This document shows positions 24,795-36,787 of a stretch of DNA of 64,000 bases, piece by piece; position 1 is the stretch's first letter; every line of letters starts with the position of its first letter. The stretch is from positions 4,092,001-4,156,000 of the forward strand of contig OZ316894.1 in NCBI GenBank assembly GCA_973895155.1, given 5' to 3'. The position numbers and the translations under genes were made by a program. The notes under the pieces are model-generated. The model ran no database searches and had not been told where the DNA came from. It worked only from the letters and a program-made list of their open reading frames with translations. The DNA comes from Marsupella aquatica (taxonomy: Eukaryota; Marchantiophyta).

Positions 24795-27700
24795 ATGGTA
24801 GAAGGTCCTTTGGTGCACCGCATGGCGGAAATTCACCGGCGACTCTTAATCGGGAAGGTATTGTAAGCACTTCGGATGAAATCTTCCAATGTGGTATCTC
24901 CAAAATGGTGTTTCACAAGCTGTATCAGTGAGCATCTCTGTGAATTTCGCGCTAAGGGAACAGATGACTACCTTTCACTGGTGATGTGTTCCCTTCAAGG
25001 AAAAAAGCCTTGTCAAATTTCGAACTGTCTTTACCTCTTCTCCAATTGTTAAGAGTCAACCCTGCATCCGATATTGTCATCGTGTGGGGCACATATAGTA
25101 AGGCTCAGTAATGCGATTGAGTCGTTGAGATAGTTGAACTAGTGATGGATTCAACCTTTTGCATGAACTGTAATTTGGATTTACCCGTTCGGAATTTCGC
25201 AGTCAAGTAACTGTCTCGTGACCCTCGATCATGCCTACCTTCATTCTCCAGCCAAGCCTTTCACTGGAAGCTCACCGTGAAATTGAACTTCTTGCAGGCC
25301 TATGCTGCCACGTCTCCGAGCGGCAGATTTGCAGAGGGCGCAAGTGCAATCAGTAAACGCTATCTCTCTCTCATCGAAGTTCACGGCAAGAACATTTTCT
25401 ATGTGGGGCAACTCTCACGCCATTGACTTTTCAAATGATTAAGCAGTCTTACAGATTACATTTGGAGTTAATAGCCTTGTCCTGCAGATAGGTCATTCTT
25501 TCTTCGACTTGCCAAGCATGGTAATTTGAGCCTTTTGAACATTTAAGGTAAAGATTCCGTGGGCAATGAAACAATATTGAACGTGAATGCTCTTCATGAG
25601 GAACAGCCCATTCCTTTATTTGGTGGGATGTGCGAAATTCGATTGTGACTGTTTGGGAGCTCATAGGAAATTTGTCATCTTGGCTTCCTTCGTCACCAAT
25701 TGGCAGTTTTTCACGAGTCAAAAATTGGAGAAAGCGCTGCTCGCGAACCTTCCCGATGATGTGGTGCTGGTGCGCATTCATTTTGGGATGATGGGCTATT
25801 TCCGAACCTTTTGTTTTCCTGGTACATGCACCTCCCTTTGTTTTCCCACCTGCCAACGCCGACTTGGATGGACCTAAGGCAAAATATCCATCCCATTTTG
25901 AAGCACTCCTTGTATGGATGCAGGACCGGAACCTAAGGTAAAAACCCGACTGATGCTTCAGAGTGAAGACAAAACAGTAGATGCCCACCTCACTGCTTCA
26001 GTCTGCGTGCATGGTGATCTGGAGCTGTACAGGTAAACAACGCTCTAACTTCCAAATATGTAGTGATGATAGAGACTTTTCAATGAGCCAGAAAGGATCT
26101 ATGACACTGGTTGTTTCTTTCCATTTTCTGAACAATGTCTGATTGAGACACATGTCACAATATGCCAATCTGGTTGCGGGAACTGAAACATCATATTTTC
26201 AGTAGAATTTCCATCCCTGATATCACTCCATGCTAATATCAATTTGCTTGTCAAATGCAACAGGGGCATTCTTAATAGTAAAGAAGTTTTCCGGTAGGAT
26301 GTCATACTCCTTCACTTGCTAAAGCCATCTCGTGCTTACTAGAGATTTGAGTTTTTCAGAAAGACGATCGCCAAGCTGGGCCCGGACCCCCTTCGTTCTG
26401 ATGCAGATAAGGAGCTTCTGTGGAAAAAGATGCAGGTAGGAGTTCGTGGCGGGTTACAGCAGATCTAGAGAATTATCAAACGTGGGTCTTTCATGTTTGC
26501 AGCTAGTGCTATGGTGGGGATTCATCTGGTATTCTGACTCTATGTTACGTTATAACTTGACACTTCATGTTATATTATGGCTTGACAGATAACTCGGAAG
26601 ACTGTTGGCGGCGTCCTAATGGATCAATCTCTGGTCGCAGGAATCGGTAACGTGTATCGTTCAGGTGTGTAAATACTTCAGATAGGTTGAAAGAATTGTG
26701 CACAACTAAAACAACCTTGAGACTAAGATATGGGCTCCTGATATGCTTAATTTTGGGGTGTGGTCAGTTTAAAGCCACTTTTCGTTCATTGTTCGAATTC
26801 CTGAATTGAGACACCATAGTGACGGATTTCTCGAATTTCTTGCAGAGATACTCTTCGCCAGTGGATTGCATCCCGATCAGCGCGCATCTACCCTTTCTCG
26901 CTCAGATTTTGAAGTACTGTGGGAGCGGGTAATACCGTTTCCATGTATGCCATAACACGCAATGACATATGTAGCTGCTGAGATAATGCAAACATGTATA
27001 TGATCTGAGATCACTAGCATGTAAAGATGTTTTCCAGAAAATAGAAATTGAAGTTGTCAAGCTAGTCGCTATTTGCAGCCCATCTCAACTTGCACCCCTT
27101 TATTTCTTTTAACGCTAAGCTCAGTGAAATCTTATCTGCTCGCGTCACTTCCAGCCTGTATCTGGAGGAGCATGCTATTATTGCAGTGATGTGAACATGT
27201 CGGATATTGCAGAGTAAACGATTGTTGCTGCTAGGGCTGGTGACAGGGTCTTTAGCAACAGTGTATCCAATTGATGTGGGTATGTTCCTCTTGAATGTAT
27301 CTGAGGGTACTTTCTGCCATTCTTTGCTGCTGTATGAAGTACAATAGCATATATTTCCTTGTCTGTGATCTCCCATTCTAGATTGGAGTATCTTCAAGAC
27401 CAAAATCTTGTTTATATGTTCATAGGTAGATAGCTATCTGCTCCTCTTGTACAGATAGGCCTCCTCGACAGCAACTCCTCTAGACTCTCTGTAACGCATG
27501 CATACACAAGGGTCTTTACTTTCCATAAGTAATTTAGAAACAAGTCTACTCGGGATTTGGTGTGCAATTTACAATATGATAATGGAAACTATGGACAGGC
27601 AACCCGTATCATCAGATAACAGATGCGACGTCGTACGCATACGGACAGCTCATTTGTAAAGTATGTGGGGGCCCTATCAGGATGTGGCTCTGTGCTGGGA

Positions 27701-28926
27701 GGTATGCGTGTGCACCGGCCCAAGTTTTCTTAGACCAATTGCTGTGTTATGTGATGTGTCAGATCGGTCACTTCTGTGAGTCAGGTAAGGATACTTCGTT
27801 TTATGCCTGCAGGAAAGTGTATGCTTGTGAGGTTTGCCAGCCATTGAGAGAGACCAACCAAGGAGTTGTTGACAAGACTCTGGTAGAAGATGTTTTAATT
27901 GGCGAAGGGGAGACAATTGAACCTCACAGTGATTTGATTCCACTTGAAGACAATCTTTATCCCGAAGTTTCTGATAATCGTGGAACGGGAGCATCCTCCT
28001 CGAGTCGAGAGGCGAGAGCCAAATCGATGACAGGTTTCAGGTACTCTGTACTCTGTTGTCTGTACTCTATGGAACTGTCCTTTTGATTATATTGTCCAGA
28101 AACGCGGGGTGCTGAATGCAAGTGGCACCATCGAAGTGCCGAGACCTGAAAGATGTCCTTGGTTTTCACAGACGATGGTTTGGTTTTTTCGTTGATACTC
28201 TAGATTATCACGGAACAATGGAAGACTTCCAAATTTCAATATATAAACTACATGCTCATCTAATACAGAGCAGATAAATACTAGAAATTTGGTGTGGGAG
28301 GACTTAGTGCAAACCAACTCTTACTGTTTCTCTTCATCCATGTAGGACGGGAAGCGTTGCAACTGATAAGATCGCAGAGCATCCGCCAATAAGGAAGATT
28401 TTCAGAGGCCCTCGTAGCAACTACAGTACATTGCGTGGCCTCAACAGTTCAAGATGCGAGTTCAGCGTTGTTCAAAAAGGTGAAAGTAGTTTTGAAAGTC
28501 TTATAATATCGGATCATATTCTTGGATTACTCATGAAGAAAATTGTCAACAGGAGTGATTACTGCGTTTCCCAGATATGCTGCAGTCCCTTCTCACCAGG
28601 CGACCTCTGTTTGATGTGTTCACTTAGGTTCTTTGCAAACCAGCAATAGCGAGAAAGCTGGGCGGCCCAGAAAATACCATTCACAGGCCTCTCAATTTGG
28701 CCAAGTAGTTCATGAGAGCATTTCCTGGTCTCTCTGGCAAACGTTTACAAATCAATTCTGTCCAGCAAGAAGAGTAGGCTACATCGCCCTGCAAGCACTG
28801 ACAGCTACAAGGCCACAAACAAGAATTGGGCTGTACGCAGTAAGTTTAGGGTGCCTGGGTTCATCATCGCCAGTGTTGATGATGTCTACTAGATTGTCGA
28901 ACACTCTCCCTCTTTCAAACGCTTAA
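24795..28926 (+). CDS. Fpg/Nei-family DNA glycosylase, copy 2
   Basis: Twelve exons: 24795-24857, 25298-25402, 25707-25821, 25924-26032, 26360-26435, 26589-26664, 26846-26928, 27213-27279, 27599-27701, 27813-28040, 28346-28479 and 28628-28926. All are GT-AG with consistent phase, about 485 aa. Exons 1-8 match copy 1 in length exactly. Landmarks are MVEGPLVHRMAEIHRR, SPSGRFAEGASAI, HGKNIFY, RIHFGMMGYFRTF, LGPDPLRSDADKE, GGVLMDQSLVAGIGNVYRSE, HPDQRAST and a C4 zinc finger (ICKVCGG ... VYACEVCQ). Val2 replaces the catalytic proline. ATG 24795 is the first Met after an in-frame stop and sits in a good context (GCG ATG G). The tail differs from copy 1 and carries an AT-hook-like GRPRKY. A strong donor (GCA|GTAAGT at about 28838) inside the last exon means the C-terminus could differ. 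The substrate is not predictable from sequence. Confidence 0.9.
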
Positions 28927-29583
28927 GTCATTGTGTAGTGTACCTGGTGACAGGTAATATTCGTTTCCAAAGGGAGTGCATGAAATCTCTATAGATCATT
29001 GAAGGCAGACTGGAAAACTTCTGAAGCATTCAGAGGTCGGAAAGCTGACCTACAAATTTCAAGGCTTGTGCAGCTCATGTCAACGGACAACTAGCAATCA
29101 GCGGAGAATCAAGTCCGATTGGTTGGGACAGTAGGCTAACCTAATTAACTAGATTCCTGTGTCCTGTAGCTCATGTCATTTGGACACCAAGCAACCTGAA
29201 CAGTTGTGACGGCAAGCTAAGCAGCTAACGGCATCAAATGCCCGTGTCACATGTCACCTAGACAAGTATCAAGTAGACTAAATTCGGACCTGGTACGCAG
29301 GCTAATTTAATAGAATTGAATATACCTAACTCGTGTTATCTCGACCACTCAACAGCTCTTTCCGCAGATAGCAGCCGGAAACTACGCCTGATAAATAACA
29401 CATTGTATTATTTTCATCTTCTCTCCACAGGGAGTGTCCACTACCGTCAAAACAACTGATTGACACCTCCAAAAGATATTACGACAATCTTTTATGCATC
29501 TCAGCACTACCTTCAATGCCTTCTAAACAATGTGCTCTAATCTATAAGTTGGGAATCACTGTACAATTGAACCACTGAGCTCT
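28927..29583. other. convergent intergenic region
   Basis: Holds the 3' flanks of the glycosylase copy 2 (plus) and the SEC14-like gene (minus). A loose duplication is seen around 29080-29260 (AGCTCATGTCA..GGACA repeated with CCTGTGTC). No gene. Confidence 0.5.
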
Positions 29584-30510
29584 TTAAACAGCTTCAGTTT
29601 CTGGATGTACAGCTGCATCCTCTAGATAATTATCCTTTGAACTAAGCTCCTTCTCTTGCACATCTGACTTCGTGCTCAATCCATTCGATCCCTCATCCAG
29701 TTTCCAGTATTGTGCTGTCTTCACATCCTCCAACTTCATTTGCTTGCTATAATCCTCATGATTATAGACAAACGTGTTGCGACCCCCCAGAGGAACTTCC
29801 AGGCGATCCAAGTCAAACAACTCTTCTACTATCTTGAGACTTTCGCGCTTCTTAGTATACACGAACTTCACCTTTTTGAAGGTTTCTGGGTCAACAAATG
29901 TTTTGATGGCCACCCAGAATTTCTCAAAAAGCCATGGAGCATCGTACACAATGCAAAATTTCAGGCGCTCAGGATACATTGTCTGAAACACATAGATTAT
30001 TTCCCGGGCAGTGCTGATGGCAAAAGCCTGTCTATAAGTCCACTTTTTGAAGTCAACAAGCCAGACCATCTGCTCCTGGCCAGGTGGTAGATTTAGAATT
30101 GCATTTTCCAACGAGTGCACCAAGAGCCTTACCTGTCCATATGGGTCTGAAGTATTCTGGTTTGCTGGCCGCATGTTAATAGCTGTCCTGCCCTCCTTAT
30201 CAGAGCAATTGGATCTGTATATTTTCCCTGTCTCAGCTTCATGCTCTACTTCAGCCCATTTGATTTCCTCGGGTTTGTAAGACGCTCTCCACCTGAGAGT
30301 CTCCTTCAGCATTCTCTCAGCCTTCTTGACATTCCAATTCCGAGCGCGCAGGAACCGATGAAGGCAATCATCCGTGCAAAACATTGACGCTCGACTTGAC
30401 AGAGGACCTAACGCTTCCCGCAATTGTAACACCTTGACTTGCTGTTCAGCAGGAGTCGGATTCTTATCAGTACTCTTACTACTTCCCGTTTTTTCGAAGG
30501 ACTTGGACAT
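29584..30510 (-). CDS. SEC14-like CRAL-TRIO lipid-transfer protein, 308 aa
   Basis: One uninterrupted frame from a true ATG (MSKSFEKTG) to TAA. Residues about 25-85 form the CRAL-TRIO N-terminal helical region (CLHRFLRARNWNVKKAERML, RWRASYKPEEI). About 95-250 form the lipid-binding lobe (GRTAINMRP, MVWLVDFKKW, IIYVFQTMYPERL, YDAPWLFEKFW, DPETFKKVKFV). The gate-helix and YPERL motif are typical of SEC14 proteins that bind phosphatidylinositol or other lipids in the cytosol and at membranes. There is no GOLD or nodulin domain, so it is a short-form member. The tail is acidic and polar. Many plant homologues have several introns, so the intronless structure could reflect a retrocopy or intron loss. 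No poly(A) tract or flanking repeat is evident to decide. Confidence 0.92.
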   Translation of the reverse strand: MSKSFEKTGSSKSTDKNPTPAEQQVKVLQLREALGPLSSRASMFCTDDCLHRFLRARNWNVKKAERMLKETLRWRASYKPEEIKWAEVEHEAETGKIYRSNCSDKEGRTAINMRPANQNTSDPYGQVRLLVHSLENAILNLPPGQEQMVWLVDFKKWTYRQAFAISTAREIIYVFQTMYPERLKFCIVYDAPWLFEKFWVAIKTFVDPETFKKVKFVYTKKRESLKIVEELFDLDRLEVPLGGRNTFVYNHEDYSKQMKLEDVKTAQYWKLDEGSNGLSTKSDVQEKELSSKDNYLEDAAVHPETEAV

Positions 30511-31770
30511 CTTCGCCCGCCTCTTACTAACCCTCTTTGCCGGTCAACAAAACGATGAAGATCGTCCGTCCAGTCCTCAGCACCTACGACAGGGAGGGAC
30601 AAATCTGCATATGCCCTGTACGATCCCCAACTATCCACGCTCCAGACTAGAGGCGATCAACAGGGCCTTCCCACCCGAATCCTTGACGCGCAAGTCTCCA
30701 CTTCAGCGGTCGAGTTTGTAGCTGCGCATCGAGAGGTCTTCGAATATGAGATCATAATCAGCTTTGCGAATCAACTATGCAAGGCTGGTCGAGATTTGAA
30801 CCACGTCATCATCTCCTAACACTCAACTTGTCCACTGAGCCAGTTCAGGGTGTATTTGTACTCGTATCATAATTGCACAAGAGAATATATTTCAAAAGCA
30901 CGTTTGTGAAGTGATGGATTGTGAGTGATCAATCGAACCACCATAACAAGCAAGAACTTGCTAGACTACTTTTCATGTCTAACCACTCTGATGCAGCTCC
31001 TCTTGCACAACATACCTGGCCCACTCCAATCCACAGCTCTAGTTCAGGTGTCCAGCGATCCTCCAAATCGGCTATGGACAGTCTCCAAAGTCTCCTGAGC
31101 GAGACATTAGGTCTCGACAACGCTGAATTCGCCGGATTTAAGACGCTAAATTCGACTGCCGTCTCAAAGATTGAGTAGAACACACGAAAGGTGCAGGCAA
31201 AGGTTTTTCATGTGCGCAGGCAAAGGTTTTTTCAAATAAGAGAGAGGGAGAGGGAGAGAACGAGAGCGAGAGATAGAGATTTGCTTTCAGCCACACAAGC
31301 TGCTCTTTGTCCCCACTATCAAAACGTTTGCTTACAACAAATCACGAGAGCATGGCTTGCATCAAACTAGCATAGAGCAGAGTTGCATGTCGTTTGTAAT
31401 GTTTCGACGCACTTCGCACCGACACACAACACCCCTCCATATGAGCTGTGGCATTTACGAAATAAAAAATTGGGAGGCTATCCTCGGAGGGCCGGCGGGC
31501 TAAGAAAAGTTGCACGGGGCCTGGCGACAACGAGCCGACGGCCGCGGTTTAACGTCAGCTTACTTTTCGCGTCAAAGTCAAACTGAAAGGAGCTGCCCTG
31601 TAGCAATCTCAGTGCTTCGGTGGAAAACTTTCCCCCTCGTGAGTTGCGGGGTCTGCCTGCTTCGGTGGAAAGTTCTGAAGCAGGCAGAACCTGCGGAAGT
31701 TGCAACGGAACTTGCATAGGGTTCCGAGCTCCGAGCACCAAAATCGCGATGGGAGAATATCTCGCGCACT
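30511..31770. other. 5' flank of SEC14-like gene and intergenic DNA
   Basis: Several overlapping short frames on both strands. A 17-bp direct repeat (GCAGGCAAAGGTTTTT) occurs at about 31193 and 31218, followed by a GAGA-rich tract at 31232-31278. I support no gene. Confidence 0.4.
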
Positions 31771-31775
31771 GCTGA

Positions 31776-32475
31776 CACGGTCCATTGGCAATATGCGATG
31801 CTGGGTTCCAACGTAAGACACACGACTGAGTTCGAAATTTAAACGTGAGATGTCGGGTGATATCCTGCCATTCAAGAAGTTTGCTACAAACTGCCAATCG
31901 CTTGAGCTCGTCCCAACAGCAGCTTGAGACACAGAACTTCGCAGTTCAGCGTACCCGGTCCGTGTGGGGATGTTCAGGTCCAAAGGAAGAAACACGGCTG
32001 AGTGCGGATTGTAAGTCTCTGCCACAAGAGCTCGTGTGAAATCTGAGATTCAAAAGGTTCTTGAGATTAAAAAGGTTTACTATCAACTGCCAACAGCTAG
32101 AAATACAGAATCGATCAATGTCATCATACACGGTCCATTGGCAATATGCGATGTTCGGTTCCAGAGAAAGAAGCACGGTTGAGTTCGAATTGTAAATCTC
32201 TGCCACTACGAGCTGGGGTGACATCTTGCAATTCAAAGGGTTTACTATAAACTGCCAACAGCTTGCAATACAGAATCGTTCAACTTCATCGCACGCGGTC
32301 CATATACGCGATGTTCAGCCCCAACGGAAGAAGCACAGTTGAGTTAGAGTTGTAAATCCTTGCTACTAAGAGCTTTGCTGACATCTTGCGATTCAGAACG
32401 TTTACTATAAACTGCCAACAGCTTGAGCTCGTGAAACCAACAGCTTGAACGTCTCAATCTCATCATACACGATCC
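31776..32475. repeat. tandem array of about 165-180-bp units, four to five copies
   Basis: Each unit starts near ACGGTCCATTGGCAATATGC or a variant (about 31776, 31950, 32127, 32290 and 32465). It continues with GATGTTCGG, AAGAAGCACGGTTGAGTT, GTAAATCTCTGCCAC and TTTACTATAAACTGCCAACA. Copies are diverged and contain indels. The unit length resembles plant satellite monomers, but only a few copies are present. Confidence 0.75.
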
Positions 32476-33035
32476 ATTGTTTTTAGGGTTGGAATTGTAA
32501 ACTCATCGACATACTTACTGCTGCTCCACTTATCTATGGATGTGGATAGCCTACTCACGGCACAGAGGTATCATTTGGAAAGGAAGTGACATTGCTGCGT
32601 TGCGAAGTTTGTGGGGAAGACGAAACAGGACAGAGCAATCTCGACAATACTCGAGGTGCGACATCATTCTCTTCAACATTGTCCAAAACCTACAGTAGTG
32701 ACTGAGAGAACGACTAAGCAATGGCGAGATTAAAACCACGCATTGGGTGAAGAAAACTTGCAATTCGATTCAGCCAAATAGTGGAAACAAGCGATCTATA
32801 TAACCCTGCATTGCAAGACTGAACTTGTCACAGGTTGGAGGAATTCACAATCATCCATTACCACTTTTATTGAAGCCAGAGCGGGAATCCCCTCAGAGCT
32901 CTGCAAGCTTTTCGGAATAAAACAAAATGCCTGATCGATTGAAGGGTACAATCCTACCTTCATGACCACAGGACTCCATCTCTCCTCTACTAGACTACGA
33001 ATGCAGGATTTCGCACAATGTAAAGTGCTGTGACC
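32476..33035. other. intergenic between two tandem arrays
   Basis: I see no gene or distinctive element on either strand. Confidence 0.45.
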
Positions 33036-33470
33036 TCCGCATGAGTGCACCCCAACACAAGTGCTATCCTTCCATAGCTGTGACATTTGAGTTTTATTGG
33101 GCTGTTTACTCCTCATTAAAAAGAAACATTCACAATGCAAATCCATGAGTGCATCCCACACAAGTGCTATCCCACCTTTAGCTGTGAAAATTGAGTTTTA
33201 TTGAGCTGTTTACTCCTCACTGAAAAGAAACATATATAATGCGATTCTCCGTGAGAGCACCTAAACACCAGTGCTATCCCTCCTTTAGCTGTGAAAATTG
33301 AGTTTTATTGCGCTGTTTACTTCTCAGTAAAAGACGCATTTGAAATGCAATTATCCGTGAGTGCACCCCGCGCAAGTGCTATCCTTCCTTTAGCAGTGAC
33401 TATTGAGTTTTATTGCGCTGTTTACTCCTCCCTAAAAGACACCTATATAATGCAATTCTCCTCAAGCATT
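33036..33470. repeat. tandem array of about 110-bp units, four copies
   Basis: Repeats of GAGTTTTATTG(G/A/C)GCTGTTTACT occur at about 33090, 33192, 33298 and 33403. Each is preceded by CAAGTGCTATCC and TTTAGCTGTGA and followed by an ATAATGCAATTCTCC-like stretch and GTGAGTGCACCC. No frame persists through the units. Confidence 0.8.
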
Positions 33471-36400
33471 CTTGCAGCCAAACTTGATAGTTATATGGAT
33501 AAGTGCAACCTCATATAGGGGTCTTGGTAACTACATATCAAAATATGACATATATGATGTACGACAACCCTGCATACCATACCGTGATAACCCTAGTTTT
33601 TTTTCTTTCAATTCATGAATGCAGCCACATTTTGATGTGTGATTACCAGCAGGGCTCATATAGTGCACCTTGGGCCTGCCATCCCCAGGAGTTCCAGGAT
33701 CGTCCATCATACAATCCTGCATTCTTTCAGTCCATGTGAAGCCAGGATTTGAAAGTGAAGCTCCCATAGACTATAATGTTTGACAAGATGCTTAGATGGA
33801 TCATCACATCCCCACATGGATTGCTCGTAAACATTACATTTTACTCAGATAGCATCTTATATATGCTCACTTTTTTGTGTGCTTGGTCTCGTGGAGTCTT
33901 AAGGTCAAACCTTGTGGTCATACAAAGCATCAACTTCTGAAGATTTAATATTAAGTTGCAACCAAATGGTAGACGATTAACACATGACCTTGGCATGCTC
34001 TCTTAAAGGCACACAAAGTTACATAAGAAAACAATGGGGAGTTTATGCTACCACCATTAAGCCAACTTCACAGAATGAGTTAACGTTGAGAAAACTACAA
34101 CTAAAAGGCAACAAATTACAAATTAAACCAGTTGGAGCCTCTGCCCAAACAAGTTTAGAGACTCTAACTCATATGTTGTTTTCCTTTTTTGGTGTACCCT
34201 TAGGCAAGGAGGTGGTTGCCCCAAAGGATCAAACGGGGAATCTAGCTCAAACAAATAACAACAAGTTCAATTCTATTAGTAGAAGAGGCTTCCAGGAGTA
34301 ACTTGCCAGAATCCAAGTTGTTCAACTCCAATGAGTAGTCCCTAAACAGAGTTGCATTTAAGCTTCACTATTGGTGTGAAGTTGGTGGGACTGGTTGCAA
34401 GTCTTCAATGATATCGTAATTCATTTACTGGCTTTCTCAAATTCCAATTTGTGATTGCAAATGTATGGTTGCTCTTTAATGGAATCTTGTTGTTGTTCAG
34501 CTAAACTCTTTGTGAATCTTGTAGAGCTCATTGAAAATATACCTCACACAAGGGACAATTGTACAAGTTAGTCTTCATATTTAGGGACCCCAATGGGAAG
34601 CTCCTTACAAATTCCATGCAACCACATCAGCACTATTGGTCACAAACAAGAAGAGTTTGTTTGTGACCAATATGCAAGAAGAACCAAACCTGACTATTTG
34701 TGTTTGAGCCAAGGCAAAGAAAAATGGCTAGACCCTGCAAGTGTAAAAATAATGGAAAACTGAAAAGTAACACTTCAAATAAATAAAGAAAGAGGAAAAA
34801 TGGGTAAAAAGGAAATAACACATGGATGGGTTGTGATTGATGTCTCAGTGTTTTCCAATAACCTTTTCAACTTTCTATTGAATTTGGCAAAATTTTGAAA
34901 TAACCATGGGTAGAAAGAATCTCTTCAGCTACCGGAACATTTACCAAGATAACATTTGCCAAACAATAAAATAAAATAAAATTTACCAAGGTAACATTAG
35001 AAACCCTAAACCTTTTGCATGGACTCTGTTAAAGGGACTGTATGGACAAAGGACTATGGGAATTTTTTGCATGGACTCTTAGTACCATGAATAATCTCCT
35101 ATTTTTTTCCTCTCATCAGGTAGTACAATATCCAACTCTTCAATGGCTCTAACTTGATTAATATCATCAAACTTACATAGCCAAGGGGTCCTTGAACTAG
35201 TTTGAGTGAAAGAATATTGTGTGTTTTGAGAGCTGTCTTGGTACCTGCTTTGTTGTGTACTCCAGAGATCTCCATTATCTCATCTTCAAAGAATTTGTCA
35301 AAATAACCTGAAAATGTAGATTTGTGATCCTACAAGATTTGTACATTATTTTGCAGTTGACCCTTGGAGGCAAGATCATGTCCACAGGTGGAGATGCTCT
35401 GCCTCAACCAGCTACCCCTGCAATTGCCTCTCAATATTCATAATATGGACTTTTAGCTCTTCTATATTGGAGTGACATCCACAGAAAAGGTTCCTGGCTG
35501 CCACCCAGCCCAGACCGCAATAGCCTGTTCATTACATGGCCCAACACAAACAAGATACCTTCATTAGGGCATGTCAAAGTTCTCCCATAACACGCTGCTT
35601 GCGACTTTATTTTTTTGGACATATTACCTTTATGGGTTACCAATGGGGTACCTATTGGTACCCCATAATGATTCTGTCCTGACAGTAACTGTGTCATGAG
35701 CTATAACTCAGGTACAACTGCTTCGCTTTTGACACGTCCTATTAGAGCAACAACCTACCAGGTTACCCTACATGGCCCAATGCAAAAAAGAGGCCCCCAC
35801 ATCCAAATTGCCAAGCATGGCGAAAAAGAAGACCTGATCCAGAGCGGTTTGGGATGGTCTCCCTTTTGGACCCCTCTGCTCGATTTCCATGGATAAGCCT
35901 CTCCGCTACGGCCCTCAAATGCTTTCCCCTCTTCTGGCGGGATGTTGGTACTCGTGGCCGGCCGTAAGCCACTCATCCAATCAACCGCCCTTCTCCGCCC
36001 TCATCGGATACTCGAAAGTCCCAAACCACCAAAGCCCTCTCCGCCAGTCCTCCTCGCCCTTTGTTCCGGTGGTCCGACATCCAACGCACACAGTAGGGAG
36101 TGGGACGACATCGGACGGTCGAAATCCTGCTCCCGCTCGCCCATTCCGGTGTCCCGGTCACCTTCACCCGGATGGACGCAATCCGACGGTCAGAGTCATG
36201 CGCAAAACAAGGGAAAGGGCGATCGTTCGGAGTTCCTCACCCTCGATGATGAGGATCATGTGGCTCGAAGTCTCCGATGCGTTGGTGGTGACGATTGCCG
36301 GACGCAGGGCTTGTGGTCCGTTGATTCGTGGGTGCCCAACGCTCGGGTTATCGTGTCGTTGCGCGAGTAGTGTTGCTATCTTGGAGAATCGTTGCGATTG

Positions 36401-36570
36401 GCCTGCCATTCAGCCCCAGATCGTCTTCTGTCCCTCACGTGAACGCTTTTCTTCGTTCGTCCCCCTCTGCTTCTGGAGACCACACAGTTGGGTCATCTCC
36501 CGATTCTCCCGTCGCCCGAGCTTTTCAATCCATCATCCTCTCGTCGAGCTCTCGAGTCCTCGCGCTTCCC
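33471..36570. other. intergenic DNA and ferredoxin 1 upstream region
   Basis: I see no gene in 33471-35880. At about 35646 is a short perfect palindrome (ATGGGGTACC TATT GGTACCCCAT). From about 35890 the DNA becomes G+C-richer and frames stay open by composition, up to the ferredoxin leader. I read this as promoter and 5' leader, not as coding. Confidence 0.5.
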
Positions 36571-36575
36571 AAAAG

Positions 36576-36676
36576 GTGAGTTTAACTCGATTCCCCCTCC
36601 ACTTTGCCGTCAGTTCTGTCTTCTGTCCCTTCATCCTTTCGGTAGCGTGAGTCATCTGTCATTCTGCATTCTGCAG
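36576..36676 (+). other. 5'-leader intron of ferredoxin 1
   Basis: The junction CCCAAAAG|GTGAGT and acceptor TTCTGCAG|CAG bracket about 101 bases upstream of the start codon. The inverted paralogue has the same arrangement (CTCAAAAG|GTGAGC and TTCTGCAG|CAG), which supports a real, shared leader intron. Confidence 0.75.
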
Positions 36677-36787
36677 CAGGAAGGTGTTGTCATTTTGAGC
36701 TGGTCGTTCGATCGTGGGGCGGACTTTCGAGCAAGTGCACCTTGTTGTGAATTTAGTGCGTGGAGGAGTAGTCGAGGAGTTGTGGCC

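Noticed and set aside
25234-25297. ATG CCT frame (MPTFILQPSLSLEAHRE) as glycosylase start
   Set aside because: It superficially recalls an MPE start, but copy 1 has nothing similar at this place. The MVEG exon at 24795 matches copy 1 in length, phase and sequence.
25449-25988. 179-codon minus-strand frame
   Set aside because: It is antisense to glycosylase exons 3 and 4, which have strong family evidence.
35889-36650. 253-codon open frame upstream of ferredoxin 1
   Set aside because: It overlaps two other open frames, has no family resemblance, lies in G+C-rich promoter/leader DNA and runs across the leader intron shared with the ferredoxin paralogue.
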